A stretch of 36,462 nucleotides of DNA from a virus. The stretch is taken from positions 1 to 36,462 of IMG/VR virus record IMGVR_UViG_3300042691_039044; one strand, given 5' to 3'. The notes under the pieces were generated by a model. It was not told where the DNA came from and did not search any database. It saw only the letters and a program-made list of their open reading frames with translations. Positions 23,633-32,576 of the stretch are shown here, one piece after another; positions within the stretch are counted from its first letter, which is position 1; the number at the start of each line of letters is the position of its first letter. The position numbers were made by a program, and so were the translations under genes.

Positions 23633-26205
23633 TCACGCTCGGCGCCTGGTCCGACGACACCTTCACCGGCGCGCCGGCCGACCCGGCCGACACGCAGACC
23701 TTCCTCGAGCGCCTCGGCAGCTATGCCGGCAGCGCGGCGCGGGCGGTGGACACGGCCGGCACCTTCGGCCGCGATATCGGCATAGCCGTAGCCGATCCGG
23801 AGAAGCGCGCCGGCCTCTCGTCGCTCTTCGACGCGGCCGAGCGGCAGACCCGCCTGGTGGACGCCTCCTCGGCCCGCCGCGCGGCGCAGGAGCATGTCTA
23901 TGACCGGATGATCGCCGAGGTGCGCCGCGTCACCGGCGAGGATCTCGCCAATCCGCTGATCCGCAACACGTCGGAGCTGGCCGGCCGCATCGGCCGCGGC
24001 GAGTTCACCGGCTGGGCCGACCCGCGCCTCGAGGAGCTGATCGCAGGCCGGCAGGACGCCTTCCTCGCCCGCGTGCAGCAGCTGAAGGCGAAATTCGGCG
24101 ACCGCCTCGCCGTCGACCCCTTCACGCCGGTGCCGACGCAGGCGGCCGTCTCCGCCCGCATGGCCGAGTTCGACTTCAAGCGCGAATGGGCGCGGACCGA
24201 CCTGCCGCTGGCGGCGCAGGTCGCGGCCATGTTCGCCGGCGCCATGATCGGCTCCCGCGAGGACCCGCTCTTCTGGCTGTCGTTGCCCTATGGCGGCCCG
24301 GCCAAGGGCGCGGCGACGCCGCTTGCGCGCATCGCGACCTCCGCCCTCTCCAACGCCGTGGCCAATGCCGGCTTCTCGGCCGTCGCCCAGCCGACGGTGC
24401 AGGGCTGGCGCGCCGAGATCGGCGTCGAGAGCGGCCTCGGCGAGGCGGTGCAGAATGTCGGCATGGCCGCCCTCATCGGCGCGGCGGCCGGCGGCGGGTT
24501 GACCGCGGCCGGCGAGGGCCTCGGCGCCCTTTTGCGTGGCCGGGGCGGCGCTGCCCGCGCCATCGAGGCCATCGAGAAGGCCGGCGGCTTTGTCGACGAT
24601 GATACCAGGGCGGCCCTGCGCGCGGCGGAGATGGCCGGTGAGGCCGATGCGGCGACCTTCCGGGCACCCGAGGGCATCAACCCCGCCGAGGCCGCCCAGG
24701 GCCTCGCCGATGCGGCGCGCGCCGCGGTGGAGGTGGACGCGCCGCTGCCCATGGGCTCGCGCCCTGTCAGGCCCGGCGTGACCGATGCGCTGGCGCGCGA
24801 GATCCTCGACGATGGCGACGACCCCGTCGCCGCCCTGCAGCGCCTGCGCGAAAACCCCGACGCCATCGAAAGCGCCATCGCCTCCGAGCTGCCGGATGTC
24901 AGGGCGGCCGGCTATGCCGCGACCCTGTCGGATGGCGCCTTCGCCCGCGCCCTCGCCGGCGAGGTGGACCCGGTGGCGGCGAGCGTGGTGGCGCGCATGG
25001 CGGACGATGCCGCCGACCAGGCGGCGCTGCTCGGCCGGCTGGCCGAAGCCGGCGCGCGGACCGAGGAAGCGGCCCGCGAGGTGGTGAGCGATGCGATCCG
25101 CGCCCAGAACGCCGTGCGCGCGGCCGAGGCCGCCATGGCGGAGGAGGGGCCCTTCATCGACGTGGCCGTGACCATGCGCCGCCGGCAGCGCCGCCAGCCC
25201 CTGTCGCTCCTCGAGTTCCTCGCCGCCGATGGCGGGCTGAAGCCCGACCCGGAGCTGGGCGCCATCTTCGACGGGCAGAAGTTCATGCCCGGCTATGGCC
25301 AGCTCGTGCGCGACAGCGGCCGCACTCTCGACCGCGCCTTCGAGGCGGCGCAGGAGGCCGGCTATTTCCGCGACGCCCGCTTCGAGGCGGGCGGCACCCG
25401 GTCCATCAGCTACAACGAGATGCTCGTTGCGATCGAGGCCGAGCACCGCGGCACGAAGCTCTACCGCGAGGCGGACATTCCCTTTTTCGCCGATCGCGAG
25501 ATGAAGGCCCGCAACGCCGAGCTGCGCCACCAGGTCGAGCAGCAGATGGAGCGCTTCTTCGTCGAGAACGACATCCAGCCGCACACGATCGACAAGGGCC
25601 TGTGGACGCGCACCCGCGAGCTGCTTGAGCGCGGCGAGTTCGACGATCCCGACATTGCCTTCGAGCGTGCCGTGATGGAGGATAGCCACCGCTTCGAGAG
25701 CGTGGTGGCCAGGCGCAAGGAGATCGCCGATGACATCCCCGGCTGGGACGTTCCTGATGACCGCCGTGCAGCACCGCGCGCTCGCCAAAAAAATCCGCAA
25801 GACCCCGACGCTGGACCCGGCGGAGCGCGAGCGGCTGGCGAAGCACCACGAGCTGGTGGCGTCGATCCAGGACGCACGGAAGCAACGCCAGCAGGCGAGC
25901 AAGGGCTGATCCCCGGCGTCGACCCGCTCGACCTCAAGGCCGTCGCCGAGCTTGCCGCCGCCCGTCCGCTCGCCGGCGGCGACGCCGCGCCGCCCGCCGG
26001 CGGCCTCTTCGATGACGCGGCGCGGGCCCAGATGGACCTCCTCGACAGCCCGGCCCTGCGCCGTGCCGATCCCGCCGAGGCCCGCAACCTGGTGCCGCTG
26101 ATCGACGATGCCGGCAACGCCATCGCCGTCGATCGCGCCTCCCTCGATGCGATCGGCGAGCGGCCGCGCCTTCTCGCCGACATCGCCGCCGCCTGCAGGA
26201 TCTGA
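23629..26205 (+). CDS. Internal virion protein, large helical
   Basis: An 858-residue, Ala-rich helical protein overlapping the previous gene (ATGA). A hydrophobic stretch around residues 190-300 (LPLAAQVAAMFAGAMIGS, NAGFSAVAQPTV and a Gly/Ala-rich AALIGAAAGGGLTAAGEG) could insert in membranes, as ejection proteins do. Residues about 500-700 are charged. From about residue 702 to 760 the frame has poor codon signal, because a nested frame (25730-25909) carries it, after which the normal signal returns. Position between the M15 protein and the last ejection protein supports a core or ejection role. Confidence 0.8.
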   Translation: MITLGAWSDDTFTGAPADPADTQTFLERLGSYAGSAARAVDTAGTFGRDIGIAVADPEKRAGLSSLFDAAERQTRLVDASSARRAAQEHVYDRMIAEVRRVTGEDLANPLIRNTSELAGRIGRGEFTGWADPRLEELIAGRQDAFLARVQQLKAKFGDRLAVDPFTPVPTQAAVSARMAEFDFKREWARTDLPLAAQVAAMFAGAMIGSREDPLFWLSLPYGGPAKGAATPLARIATSALSNAVANAGFSAVAQPTVQGWRAEIGVESGLGEAVQNVGMAALIGAAAGGGLTAAGEGLGALLRGRGGAARAIEAIEKAGGFVDDDTRAALRAAEMAGEADAATFRAPEGINPAEAAQGLADAARAAVEVDAPLPMGSRPVRPGVTDALAREILDDGDDPVAALQRLRENPDAIESAIASELPDVRAAGYAATLSDGAFARALAGEVDPVAASVVARMADDAADQAALLGRLAEAGARTEEAAREVVSDAIRAQNAVRAAEAAMAEEGPFIDVAVTMRRRQRRQPLSLLEFLAADGGLKPDPELGAIFDGQKFMPGYGQLVRDSGRTLDRAFEAAQEAGYFRDARFEAGGTRSISYNEMLVAIEAEHRGTKLYREADIPFFADREMKARNAELRHQVEQQMERFFVENDIQPHTIDKGLWTRTRELLERGEFDDPDIAFERAVMEDSHRFESVVARRKEIADDIPGWDVPDDRRAAPRARQKNPQDPDAGPGGARAAGEAPRAGGVDPGRTEATPAGEQGLIPGVDPLDLKAVAELAAARPLAGGDAAPPAGGLFDDAARAQMDLLDSPALRRADPAEARNLVPLIDDAGNAIAVDRASLDAIGERPRLLADIAAACRI
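25730..25909 (+). CDS. Nested small gene in a second frame (candidate)
   Basis: A 59-codon frame inside the large ejection-protein gene. ATG 25730 is preceded by AAGGAG with seven bases spacing. From about 25757 nearly all of its third positions are G or C, while the surrounding long frame loses its G/C-third bias exactly over this stretch and regains it just after the nested stop at 25907-25909. The product is helical and basic (ALAKKIRKTPTLDPAERER, then HHELVASIQDARKQRQ). A run of seven A's at about 25797-25803 inside it makes programmed slippage or a sequence error worth considering as alternatives. No family was recognised. Confidence 0.6.
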   Translation: MTSPAGTFLMTAVQHRALAKKIRKTPTLDPAERERLAKHHELVASIQDARKQRQQASKG

Positions 26206-26207
26206 CC

Positions 26208-28718
26208 ATGGCCCAGTTTCACGACTGCATCGCCTCCGCCGCCGCGCAGGGCGCCATGTCCAGAGAGGAGGCCGACCTCCTGCGCGCCATGTATGACGCG
26301 CAGGTCAAGGCCACCGGCGACGATCTCGCCGCCAAGGCCAAGGTGGTGGAGCAGCTCACCGCCGAGGCCGAGCTGCGCGCCCGCCATGCCCGCCTCTCGG
26401 CCGAGCGGGCGGACGCGATCGCCACCGCCTTCGAGGAGTTCCGCGGTCCCGACGGCAAGGCCGACGCCATGGCGGTGGCCATGGGCGTGCTCGACAACCG
26501 CAACAACAGGCTGCTCGGCATGCCCTCCGTCACCGGCCGCCGCGACGCCATCGTCGGCTATGCCCATGGCCGCCTCGAGGAAGTGCTCTACACTTTCCGC
26601 CGCAAGGCCGGCACCGGCTTCCGCCGCGGCGCCGCGCTGCTGGACGACATGGTGAAGGCGGCCTTCGGCGAGAACGTCGGCGACGTGAAGGCCCGCGACT
26701 TTCTCGCCGCCTGGCAGACGGTGGCCGACGAGCTGGTGGATCGCGCGAATGCAGCGGGCATGAGTATCGCCAAGCTTGCCAACTACCTCCCGCAGAACCA
26801 CGACGCCGGCAAGATGATGGCGGTGGCGAAGGACGAGTGGGTGGCCTTCATCATGCCGCGCCTCGACATCTCGAAGATGACCGATCCGCTGACCGGCGGG
26901 CCGCTGACCCCTGCGCGCGTGGTGGAAAGCCTGCGCGTCATCTATGACCGCATCGTCACCGACGGGGCGATCGACATGCAGCCCTCGCGCCAGGCGCAGG
27001 GCCGCGGCGCGCTGGCCAACCAGCGGCAGGAGCACCGCTTCCTGGTGTTCAAGGACGCCACCGCCTGGCGCGACTACAACCAGGCCTTCGGCAATGGCGA
27101 CATATACGCCGCGCTGATGAGCCATATTCACGGCCTCGCCAAGGACATCGCCGCCCTCGAGGTGCTGGGGCCGAACCCGCACGCCACCGTGACATGGATG
27201 AAACAGGTGGTGGAGGGCGAGATTGCCAAGGCGCAGCTCGGCCAGCCGACCCTCTGGAACGGCGCTGCCACGGCCCGCATGGAGGGCCGCACCGACGCGA
27301 TCGACCGCCTGTGGAACGTCGTCAACGGCTCCGTCGGCACCGGCAACCAGAACGCCGCCGACGCCTTCCAGGCGGTGCGCAACGTCCTCACCGCCGCCCA
27401 GCTCGCCGGCACGGCACTGACCGCCGTGCTCGGCGACCCGTTCCAGCAGCGCAATGCCAAGGTCTTCGCCGGCATCCCGACGCTGCGCTTCCTCGCCGAC
27501 CTGCCGAAACAGCTCTTCGACGGCGCATCCAAGCGCGACATCACCCGCGCCGGCGTGGTGCTGCAGGACGCCATGGACGTGCTGACCACCGACATGCGCG
27601 GCCGCACCCTCGCCAATCGCTCGGCCGAGCTGACCAAGTGGCTGCCCGACCGCGTCTTCCAGTGGACCGGCCTTTCGCCCTGGACGACGGCGAACCGGCG
27701 CAGCCAGGCCATGTCCTTCATGTTCGAGGCCGGCGACCGGCTCGGCCAGTCCCTCGAGGAGATGGCGGCCGACGGCGCGCGCGGCGAGCGCTTCGCCCGG
27801 TGGCTGCAGGGCTTCGGCATCGGCGAGGCGGAATGGGCGATCATCCGCAACGCCCGGCCGGCCGACCACGGCGAGGCCGGCGGGCTGCTGCGCATGATGG
27901 ACATCTGGGACAGCGCCCCCGGCGATCGCGCCGTGCAGGAGGCAGCGCTGCGCTATGGCGACGCGGTGCATGCCTTCATGGAGGAGGCGGTGCCCATGGG
28001 CACGGCGACGACGCGCGCCATGCTCGGCCGCTCCACCCGCGCCGGCACCGTCGCCGGCGAGGCCGTGCGCAACGTCACCATGTATCTGTCCTATCCGGCC
28101 AGCGTCATGCTGTCGCTCATCCGCGCCGCCCAGCACGAAATGACCGATGGCGGCATGGCGCGCGGCGGGCTCTACACCGCCGGCAGCCTTGTCTCGCTGA
28201 CGATCGGCGGCGCCCTGGTGCTGCAGATGACGGAGCTGCGCAACGGCCGCGACCCGCGCGACGTCACCGACTGGACCTTCTGGGCCATGGCGCTCGCGAA
28301 GGGCGGGGCCCTCGGCTATTACGGCGACTATGTGCTGGGCGACTACACCCGCGGCTCCTCGCAGCAGGTGGCAAAGCTCGCCGGCCCGGTGGCCAACACT
28401 GCCGGCGACCTGCTGGCGGCGACGATCGGCGGCAAGGACATCGCCGGCGCGCTCACCGGCGAGGCCGAGTTCAACCGCGGCCGCCGCCTGGTGGACGTCG
28501 CCCGCCGCACCACGCCGCTGCTCAACATGTGGCAGATCAAGCCGGTGACCGACCGCCTCATCTGGGACCGGCTGACCCTGCTGGCCGATCCGAACGCGCA
28601 TCGCCAGTGGCGCACCAAGGAACGCCAGCTGATGCGCGAGGAAGGGCAGGGCGTGTGGTGGGGCCGTGGCGAGGCCGAGCCGCGCCGGGCTCCCGACTTC
28701 TCGACCTTGTGGCAATAG
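26208..28718 (+). CDS. Large internal virion/ejection protein (T7 gp16-like position)
   Basis: An 836-residue, mainly helical protein closing the internal virion gene block. Notable segments are MAQFHDCIASAAAQGAMS at the start and GMSIAKLANYLPQNHDAGKM (about 185-204), which resembles the conserved 'YLPQ-x-H' segment of podoviral ejection proteins. There is also a membrane-compatible region (about 650-690, including AGSLVSLTIGGALVLQM) and a C-terminus with LPDRVF-like and NMWQIKP patches. It would be ejected first to form the inner-membrane end of the DNA channel. No transglycosylase motif was found. Confidence 0.82.
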   Translation: MAQFHDCIASAAAQGAMSREEADLLRAMYDAQVKATGDDLAAKAKVVEQLTAEAELRARHARLSAERADAIATAFEEFRGPDGKADAMAVAMGVLDNRNNRLLGMPSVTGRRDAIVGYAHGRLEEVLYTFRRKAGTGFRRGAALLDDMVKAAFGENVGDVKARDFLAAWQTVADELVDRANAAGMSIAKLANYLPQNHDAGKMMAVAKDEWVAFIMPRLDISKMTDPLTGGPLTPARVVESLRVIYDRIVTDGAIDMQPSRQAQGRGALANQRQEHRFLVFKDATAWRDYNQAFGNGDIYAALMSHIHGLAKDIAALEVLGPNPHATVTWMKQVVEGEIAKAQLGQPTLWNGAATARMEGRTDAIDRLWNVVNGSVGTGNQNAADAFQAVRNVLTAAQLAGTALTAVLGDPFQQRNAKVFAGIPTLRFLADLPKQLFDGASKRDITRAGVVLQDAMDVLTTDMRGRTLANRSAELTKWLPDRVFQWTGLSPWTTANRRSQAMSFMFEAGDRLGQSLEEMAADGARGERFARWLQGFGIGEAEWAIIRNARPADHGEAGGLLRMMDIWDSAPGDRAVQEAALRYGDAVHAFMEEAVPMGTATTRAMLGRSTRAGTVAGEAVRNVTMYLSYPASVMLSLIRAAQHEMTDGGMARGGLYTAGSLVSLTIGGALVLQMTELRNGRDPRDVTDWTFWAMALAKGGALGYYGDYVLGDYTRGSSQQVAKLAGPVANTAGDLLAATIGGKDIAGALTGEAEFNRGRRLVDVARRTTPLLNMWQIKPVTDRLIWDRLTLLADPNAHRQWRTKERQLMREEGQGVWWGRGEAEPRRAPDFSTLWQ

Positions 28719-28735
28719 CTGGTCGCGCGGCCGGA

Positions 28736-28834
28736 CGGAAAACCGGTTCCCACTTTTCCTGGCCGTCGCTCCCGGCACACGCTTAACGCGCGCCCGCGAG
28801 CCCCACACTGGCAGCCTCGGAACCTCTGGGGCTC
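28736..28834. promoter_or_regulatory. Gap before tailspike: rhizobial-type motif, repeated 14-mer and hairpin
   Basis: The 122-bp gap 28719-28840 holds three elements. AAACCGGTTCCCACTTTT (about 28740-28757) resembles a motif very common between genes of Rhizobiales chromosomes. CGCTTAACGCGCGC (28780-28793), followed by CGCGAGC, repeats the sequence before the capsid gene. GAGCCCCA (28798-28805) and TGGGGCTC (28827-28834) form an 8-bp stem just before the tailspike ATG. Together they suggest a separate promoter for the tailspike and lysis genes. Confidence 0.45.
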
Positions 28835-28840
28835 GCCGGC

Positions 28841-31606
28841 ATGTCCACCTCCATCCCGATCACGCGCTCGACCCGGCAGGTGACGCTGGAGGCCTCGGCC
28901 GCGCAAACCGTCTTCACCTTCAATGCCGGTCCCGTCTGGGACACCGAGGACCTGGTCGTGCAGCGCAAGATCGCGCCGGCCACCCGCTTCACCACCATCA
29001 CCACAGGTTTCACCAAGGCGCAGACCGGCTCGCCGGCGGGCGCGACCGGGGCCACCGTCACCTTCTCCGTCGCGCCGCGGCCGACCTCCGGCGATGCGGC
29101 GGTGCAGATCCGCATCACGGCGCGGCGCACCCATGAGCGCTCCACCGACTTCAGCCGCGCCGGCCGGCTGCACACGCCGTCCATGGAGCGCGAGGCCGAC
29201 GAGGTCACCACCGTGCTGCAGGAGCTGCGGCGCGACGTGGATGCCGGCGACGCGGCGATCACCGCGCTCGAGGAGGCGGACGAGGCGCTGGCCGAGCAGA
29301 TCGTCGACGTGGTGCTGGGCCAGATCCCCGACGGCTCGCTGACGCCGGAGAAATTCGAGCCCGCCGCGGTGGAGACTTCGCTCTACACGCCCGGCGGAAC
29401 CGGCGCCGTGCCGCGCATCCTCCGCTACAAGCTGCGGCCGTGGATCGAGCCGCAGGACTACTCCGCTGCGACCCTCAACACCTATGAGGTGGATGCGACC
29501 GACGCCAGCAACAAGGCGATCGACTACGCAAAGTCGAACGGCGAGCAGGTCGTGCTCACCGCCGGCGCCTTCATGATCGGCGGTTCCATCAACATCGAGG
29601 GCAACGGCACGGTGCTGCGCGGGCGCGGCCAGAAGCTGTCCACCATCCTGAAGAGCCCGAGCGCCGGCAACGACATCATCACCTTCCAGGCCGGCATTTC
29701 CGGCGTGCAGCTGGAGGGTCTCGACATCGACCGGGCCGTGGCGGCCAGCGCCGGCGCGCATGGCATCCGCGTGCCAAATGCCTTTATCGACTGCATCCTG
29801 CGGGACATTCGCGTCCGGCACAGCGACGTCGGCGTGCTGCTCGGCCCCACCGCCTTCGGCAAGGTCATCAACCTCTGGTGCTCGGAGAACTTGAGCCACG
29901 GCGTGCTGCAGACCAACGCGGACGGCGCGATCGGCTCGCAGTGGTATTCGTCCGACTGCTACATGGGCAACAACGGCGGCTGGGGCTGGCTGCAGCAGCC
30001 GGATGCGGCGGCCGTCGGCAGCATGGCCGCCGGCGAACATTCCGACCTGAAGACCTTCGGCAACGACCTCGGCGGCTTTGCGGCCATCGGCCGGGCCGAT
30101 GCCCCGATCGCCGCCGTTCGCATCAAGGGCCAGAACTTCTCCGGCCAGAACGGCGGCCCCTCCTACTATCTCGACACCTACGGCACCAACCACGAGCTGC
30201 ATGGCCTGCATGCCGAGGAAGACGGCACGATCGCCACCGGCCCCACCAATTCGACGCCCGCCACCTGGGAGGCCCATGGCCTGCACCTGACCGCCAACAA
30301 CGGCGACGTGCACCTCGAGGGCAGCCTGATCAACGGCCATGCCTGGTCCGGCATCTACTCCGAGACGCCGCGCCTGCACGTCGACGGCGTCGTGACCAAG
30401 AACAACGGCCGCGCCGAGGATGTCGGCCACGCCTATCAGTCCGGTGCGCATATCGCCGCCGGCACACTCATCGGCCACATCTCGACCGCTGGCTCGTCGG
30501 ACCCGGCGCAGAAGTGGGGCGTCACCTTCGCCGCCGACAACGACCACCACCTGGACGGCCACAACCTCACCGGCAACACCACCGCGCCGATCGCGGCGTC
30601 GGTCGCCCTGACCAAGCTGCTGCTGTCCGGCGGATCGCCGGCCGAGGTGCGCTGCACCGACGTGGATGCGCCCGACTTCATCCTCTCGCCCGTCTCCGGC
30701 AACCCCTATCCGGCCGGGACGCTGACCAACCAGGTGACGCTCTACATCACGCCGGCCGGTCGCGGCCGCAAGCTGCCGCTGTTCAACGGCGTGAACTGGT
30801 CCAGCCACAACGCCTCCGAATTCGCGTACACGATCAACGAGAGCGCGATCAGCCCCTCGGCGGCGGGCGTCAACGAGAACCGCGACGTCTTCGCCTTCTA
30901 TGACCGCGCCACCTTGGCGCCGAAGGGCTCCAAGGGCTTCGCCTGGGCCTCGGCCACCTCGCGCGGCACCGGCCCGGGCACGACGGAGCTGGAGCTGTTC
31001 AACGGTTTCTGGGTGAACAAATACGACATCACGAACGCCGCGGCGGCGGTGACGATCCCGGCGCGCTGCGGGCTCTATCTCGGCACGATCCGCTGCAACG
31101 TCTCGGCCCTCATCGACTACAATTTCCACAATGTCGACGTGAACGGCAGCAACCCGGCCAACCGCTGCGCCATCGGCATCTGGAACCAGTTCAACCGCCG
31201 CCGGCTGGTGGCGAGCCTCTACACCTCGGCCTCGTCCTGGTCCTACTCCTCGCAGACGATCCGCCAGCGCAACGGCGAGGCTAACGACAAGTTCTGCATC
31301 GTGTCGGGCATGGCGATCGACGATTTCCAGACCTCGATCGACGGGCTCATGAGCAGCGCGGACGTCACCGTCGCCTTCCGCCGCGGCGCGGGCCTCGACA
31401 GCACCACGGCCTATTACGGCGCCAACGGCTCCAACCTGACGGAGGCGGCCGGCGGCTTCCCGCGGGCGCCGGTGCCGGACGGCATCCCGGCGCAGCTCGG
31501 CTATCACGAGATCACCGTGCTCGAGAACATCCAGCAGGCGTCGAAGACCGCGACCGGCTACGGCGGCCGCGACGACAGCACCTGCCTGCTCGCCTGGGCG
31601 GCCTGA
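28841..31606 (+). CDS. Tailspike / tail fibre with beta-helix domain
   Basis: A 921-residue protein. Residues 1-150 resemble the T7 gp17-type N-terminal virion-attachment domain (TFNAGPVWDTEDLVVQRK, then RTHERSTDFSRAGRLH and a helix LQELRRDVDAGD). Residues about 205-560 have repeated beta-strand turns with Gly/Asn (AGAFMIGGSINIEGNGTVLRG, then VQLEGLDIDRA, CILRDIRVRHSDVGVLLG), the pattern of right-handed beta-helix tailspikes and pectate-lyase folds. A C-terminal beta domain (about 640-920) probably trimerises and binds the receptor. It likely recognises or degrades a surface polysaccharide; catalytic residues were not identified. The lysis genes follow at once. Confidence 0.85.
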   Translation: MSTSIPITRSTRQVTLEASAAQTVFTFNAGPVWDTEDLVVQRKIAPATRFTTITTGFTKAQTGSPAGATGATVTFSVAPRPTSGDAAVQIRITARRTHERSTDFSRAGRLHTPSMEREADEVTTVLQELRRDVDAGDAAITALEEADEALAEQIVDVVLGQIPDGSLTPEKFEPAAVETSLYTPGGTGAVPRILRYKLRPWIEPQDYSAATLNTYEVDATDASNKAIDYAKSNGEQVVLTAGAFMIGGSINIEGNGTVLRGRGQKLSTILKSPSAGNDIITFQAGISGVQLEGLDIDRAVAASAGAHGIRVPNAFIDCILRDIRVRHSDVGVLLGPTAFGKVINLWCSENLSHGVLQTNADGAIGSQWYSSDCYMGNNGGWGWLQQPDAAAVGSMAAGEHSDLKTFGNDLGGFAAIGRADAPIAAVRIKGQNFSGQNGGPSYYLDTYGTNHELHGLHAEEDGTIATGPTNSTPATWEAHGLHLTANNGDVHLEGSLINGHAWSGIYSETPRLHVDGVVTKNNGRAEDVGHAYQSGAHIAAGTLIGHISTAGSSDPAQKWGVTFAADNDHHLDGHNLTGNTTAPIAASVALTKLLLSGGSPAEVRCTDVDAPDFILSPVSGNPYPAGTLTNQVTLYITPAGRGRKLPLFNGVNWSSHNASEFAYTINESAISPSAAGVNENRDVFAFYDRATLAPKGSKGFAWASATSRGTGPGTTELELFNGFWVNKYDITNAAAAVTIPARCGLYLGTIRCNVSALIDYNFHNVDVNGSNPANRCAIGIWNQFNRRRLVASLYTSASSWSYSSQTIRQRNGEANDKFCIVSGMAIDDFQTSIDGLMSSADVTVAFRRGAGLDSTTAYYGANGSNLTEAAGGFPRAPVPDGIPAQLGYHEITVLENIQQASKTATGYGGRDDSTCLLAWAA

Positions 31607-31608
31607 CC

Positions 31609-31719
31609 ATGACGGAGCTGCCGGCCATCCCCGTCATCCTCATCGGCCTCGGCATGGGCGGCGCGCTGGTCGTCTTCGTTCTCGGCGTGCAGCGCGCGCT
31701 GGCCCGCAGGGAGGGGTGA
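31609..31719 (+). CDS. Tiny membrane protein, possible holin component
   Basis: A 36-residue protein (opening MTELPAIPVILIGLGMGG) with one transmembrane segment and a basic tail QRALARREG. It sits two bases after the tailspike stop and three bases before the endolysin start, so it is in the lysis cassette. Single-span holins exist, but at this length it could also be a regulator. Function is inferred from position only. Confidence 0.55.
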   Translation: MTELPAIPVILIGLGMGGALVVFVLGVQRALARREG

Positions 31720-31722
31720 TAG

Positions 31723-32487
31723 ATGCAGGTTTCCAACCGCGGCCTGAATGTCATCAAGGAATTCGAGGGCTGGCGCCCGCGGGCCTATGTCTGCCCGGCC
31801 GGGCACTGGACGATCGGCTATGGCCACACCGCCATGGCAGGCCCGCCGACCGTCGTGGCCGGCATGGTCATCAGCCGCGAGGAAGGCTTTGCCATCCTGA
31901 AGCGCGACGTGGCCAAGTTCGCCGCCGAGGTGCTGCGCCTGGTCAAGGTGCCGCTGACGCAGGGCCAGTTCGACGCCCTGGTCTCGTTCCACTTCAACAC
32001 CGGCGCGCTGGGCAAATCGACCATCCTGAAGCGCGTCAACGCCCGCCGCTTCGAGGATGTGCCGGCACAGCTGATGCGCTGGACGCGGGCTCGCGACCCG
32101 AAGACGGGGCAGATGGTGCAACTGCAGGGCCTGGTGCGCCGCCGGCGCGCCGAGGCCGCCCTGTGGCGCGAGATGAGCGAAGGGCCTGTGGCGACCCGCG
32201 CCGGCCGCGGCGAGGTGGCCGAGGTCGAGGAAGCGCCGACGGAGACGCCGCCGGCGAAGAGCTGGACCTTCCGCTCCATCGTCTCGGCCATCTTCGGCGG
32301 CAGCTTCATGCTGCCCTTCGGCGTGGACAACCTCTGGGCCTTCCTCGCCATCGCCGTGCTGCTGGTCCTTCTCGCCGTCGTCGGCGTGATGATCTGGACC
32401 GGCCGCCTGACAGTCGCCGGCCCGGCCGACAGCGTGCCGCTCGACACCGAGACCGGCACCGAGCCGATCGAGGAGGGCGGCGGATGA
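31723..32487 (+). CDS. Endolysin: GH24 muramidase with C-terminal membrane region
   Basis: A 254-residue protein. Residues 1-155 match T4-type lysozymes (GH24), with catalytic E15 in EFEGW and the spacing E-8-C-5-T (E15, C24, T30), the variant in which Asp is replaced by Cys. GYGHT, FDALVSFHFNTG and RRAEAALW follow as in the family. It cuts the glycan strands of peptidoglycan. No N-terminal signal is present. Instead residues about 182-226 are hydrophobic (SIVSAIFGGSFMLPFG, then LWAFLAIAVLLVLLAVVGV) and could span the inner membrane once or twice, followed by an acidic tail. This may be a fused holin-like part or a membrane-holding device. Confidence 0.9.
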   Translation: MQVSNRGLNVIKEFEGWRPRAYVCPAGHWTIGYGHTAMAGPPTVVAGMVISREEGFAILKRDVAKFAAEVLRLVKVPLTQGQFDALVSFHFNTGALGKSTILKRVNARRFEDVPAQLMRWTRARDPKTGQMVQLQGLVRRRRAEAALWREMSEGPVATRAGRGEVAEVEEAPTETPPAKSWTFRSIVSAIFGGSFMLPFGVDNLWAFLAIAVLLVLLAVVGVMIWTGRLTVAGPADSVPLDTETGTEPIEEGGG

Positions 32488-32576
32488 GCCTGCCCGAACC
32501 GATCACCACCATCTTTCTGGTGTTCGCCGCGCTCTTCGTGGCGGCCAGCATCGCCCGCATCTGGGGGTGGCCATGA
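32484..32576 (+). CDS. Tiny membrane protein in the lysis cassette
   Basis: A 30-residue protein (opening MSLPEPITTIFLVFAALFVA) with one transmembrane segment. Its ATG overlaps the endolysin stop and its TGA overlaps the next ATG, so it is tightly coupled. It might be a pinholin-like or regulatory peptide. It is too short to assign by family, and is supported by the coupling and the good hydrophobic segment. Confidence 0.5.
   Translation: MSLPEPITTIFLVFAALFVAASIARIWGWP

Noticed and set aside
25461-31507. Minus-strand frames of over 1000 codons opposite the ejection and tailspike genes
   Set aside because: Antisense shadows of plus-strand genes; no recognisable domain and atypical composition.
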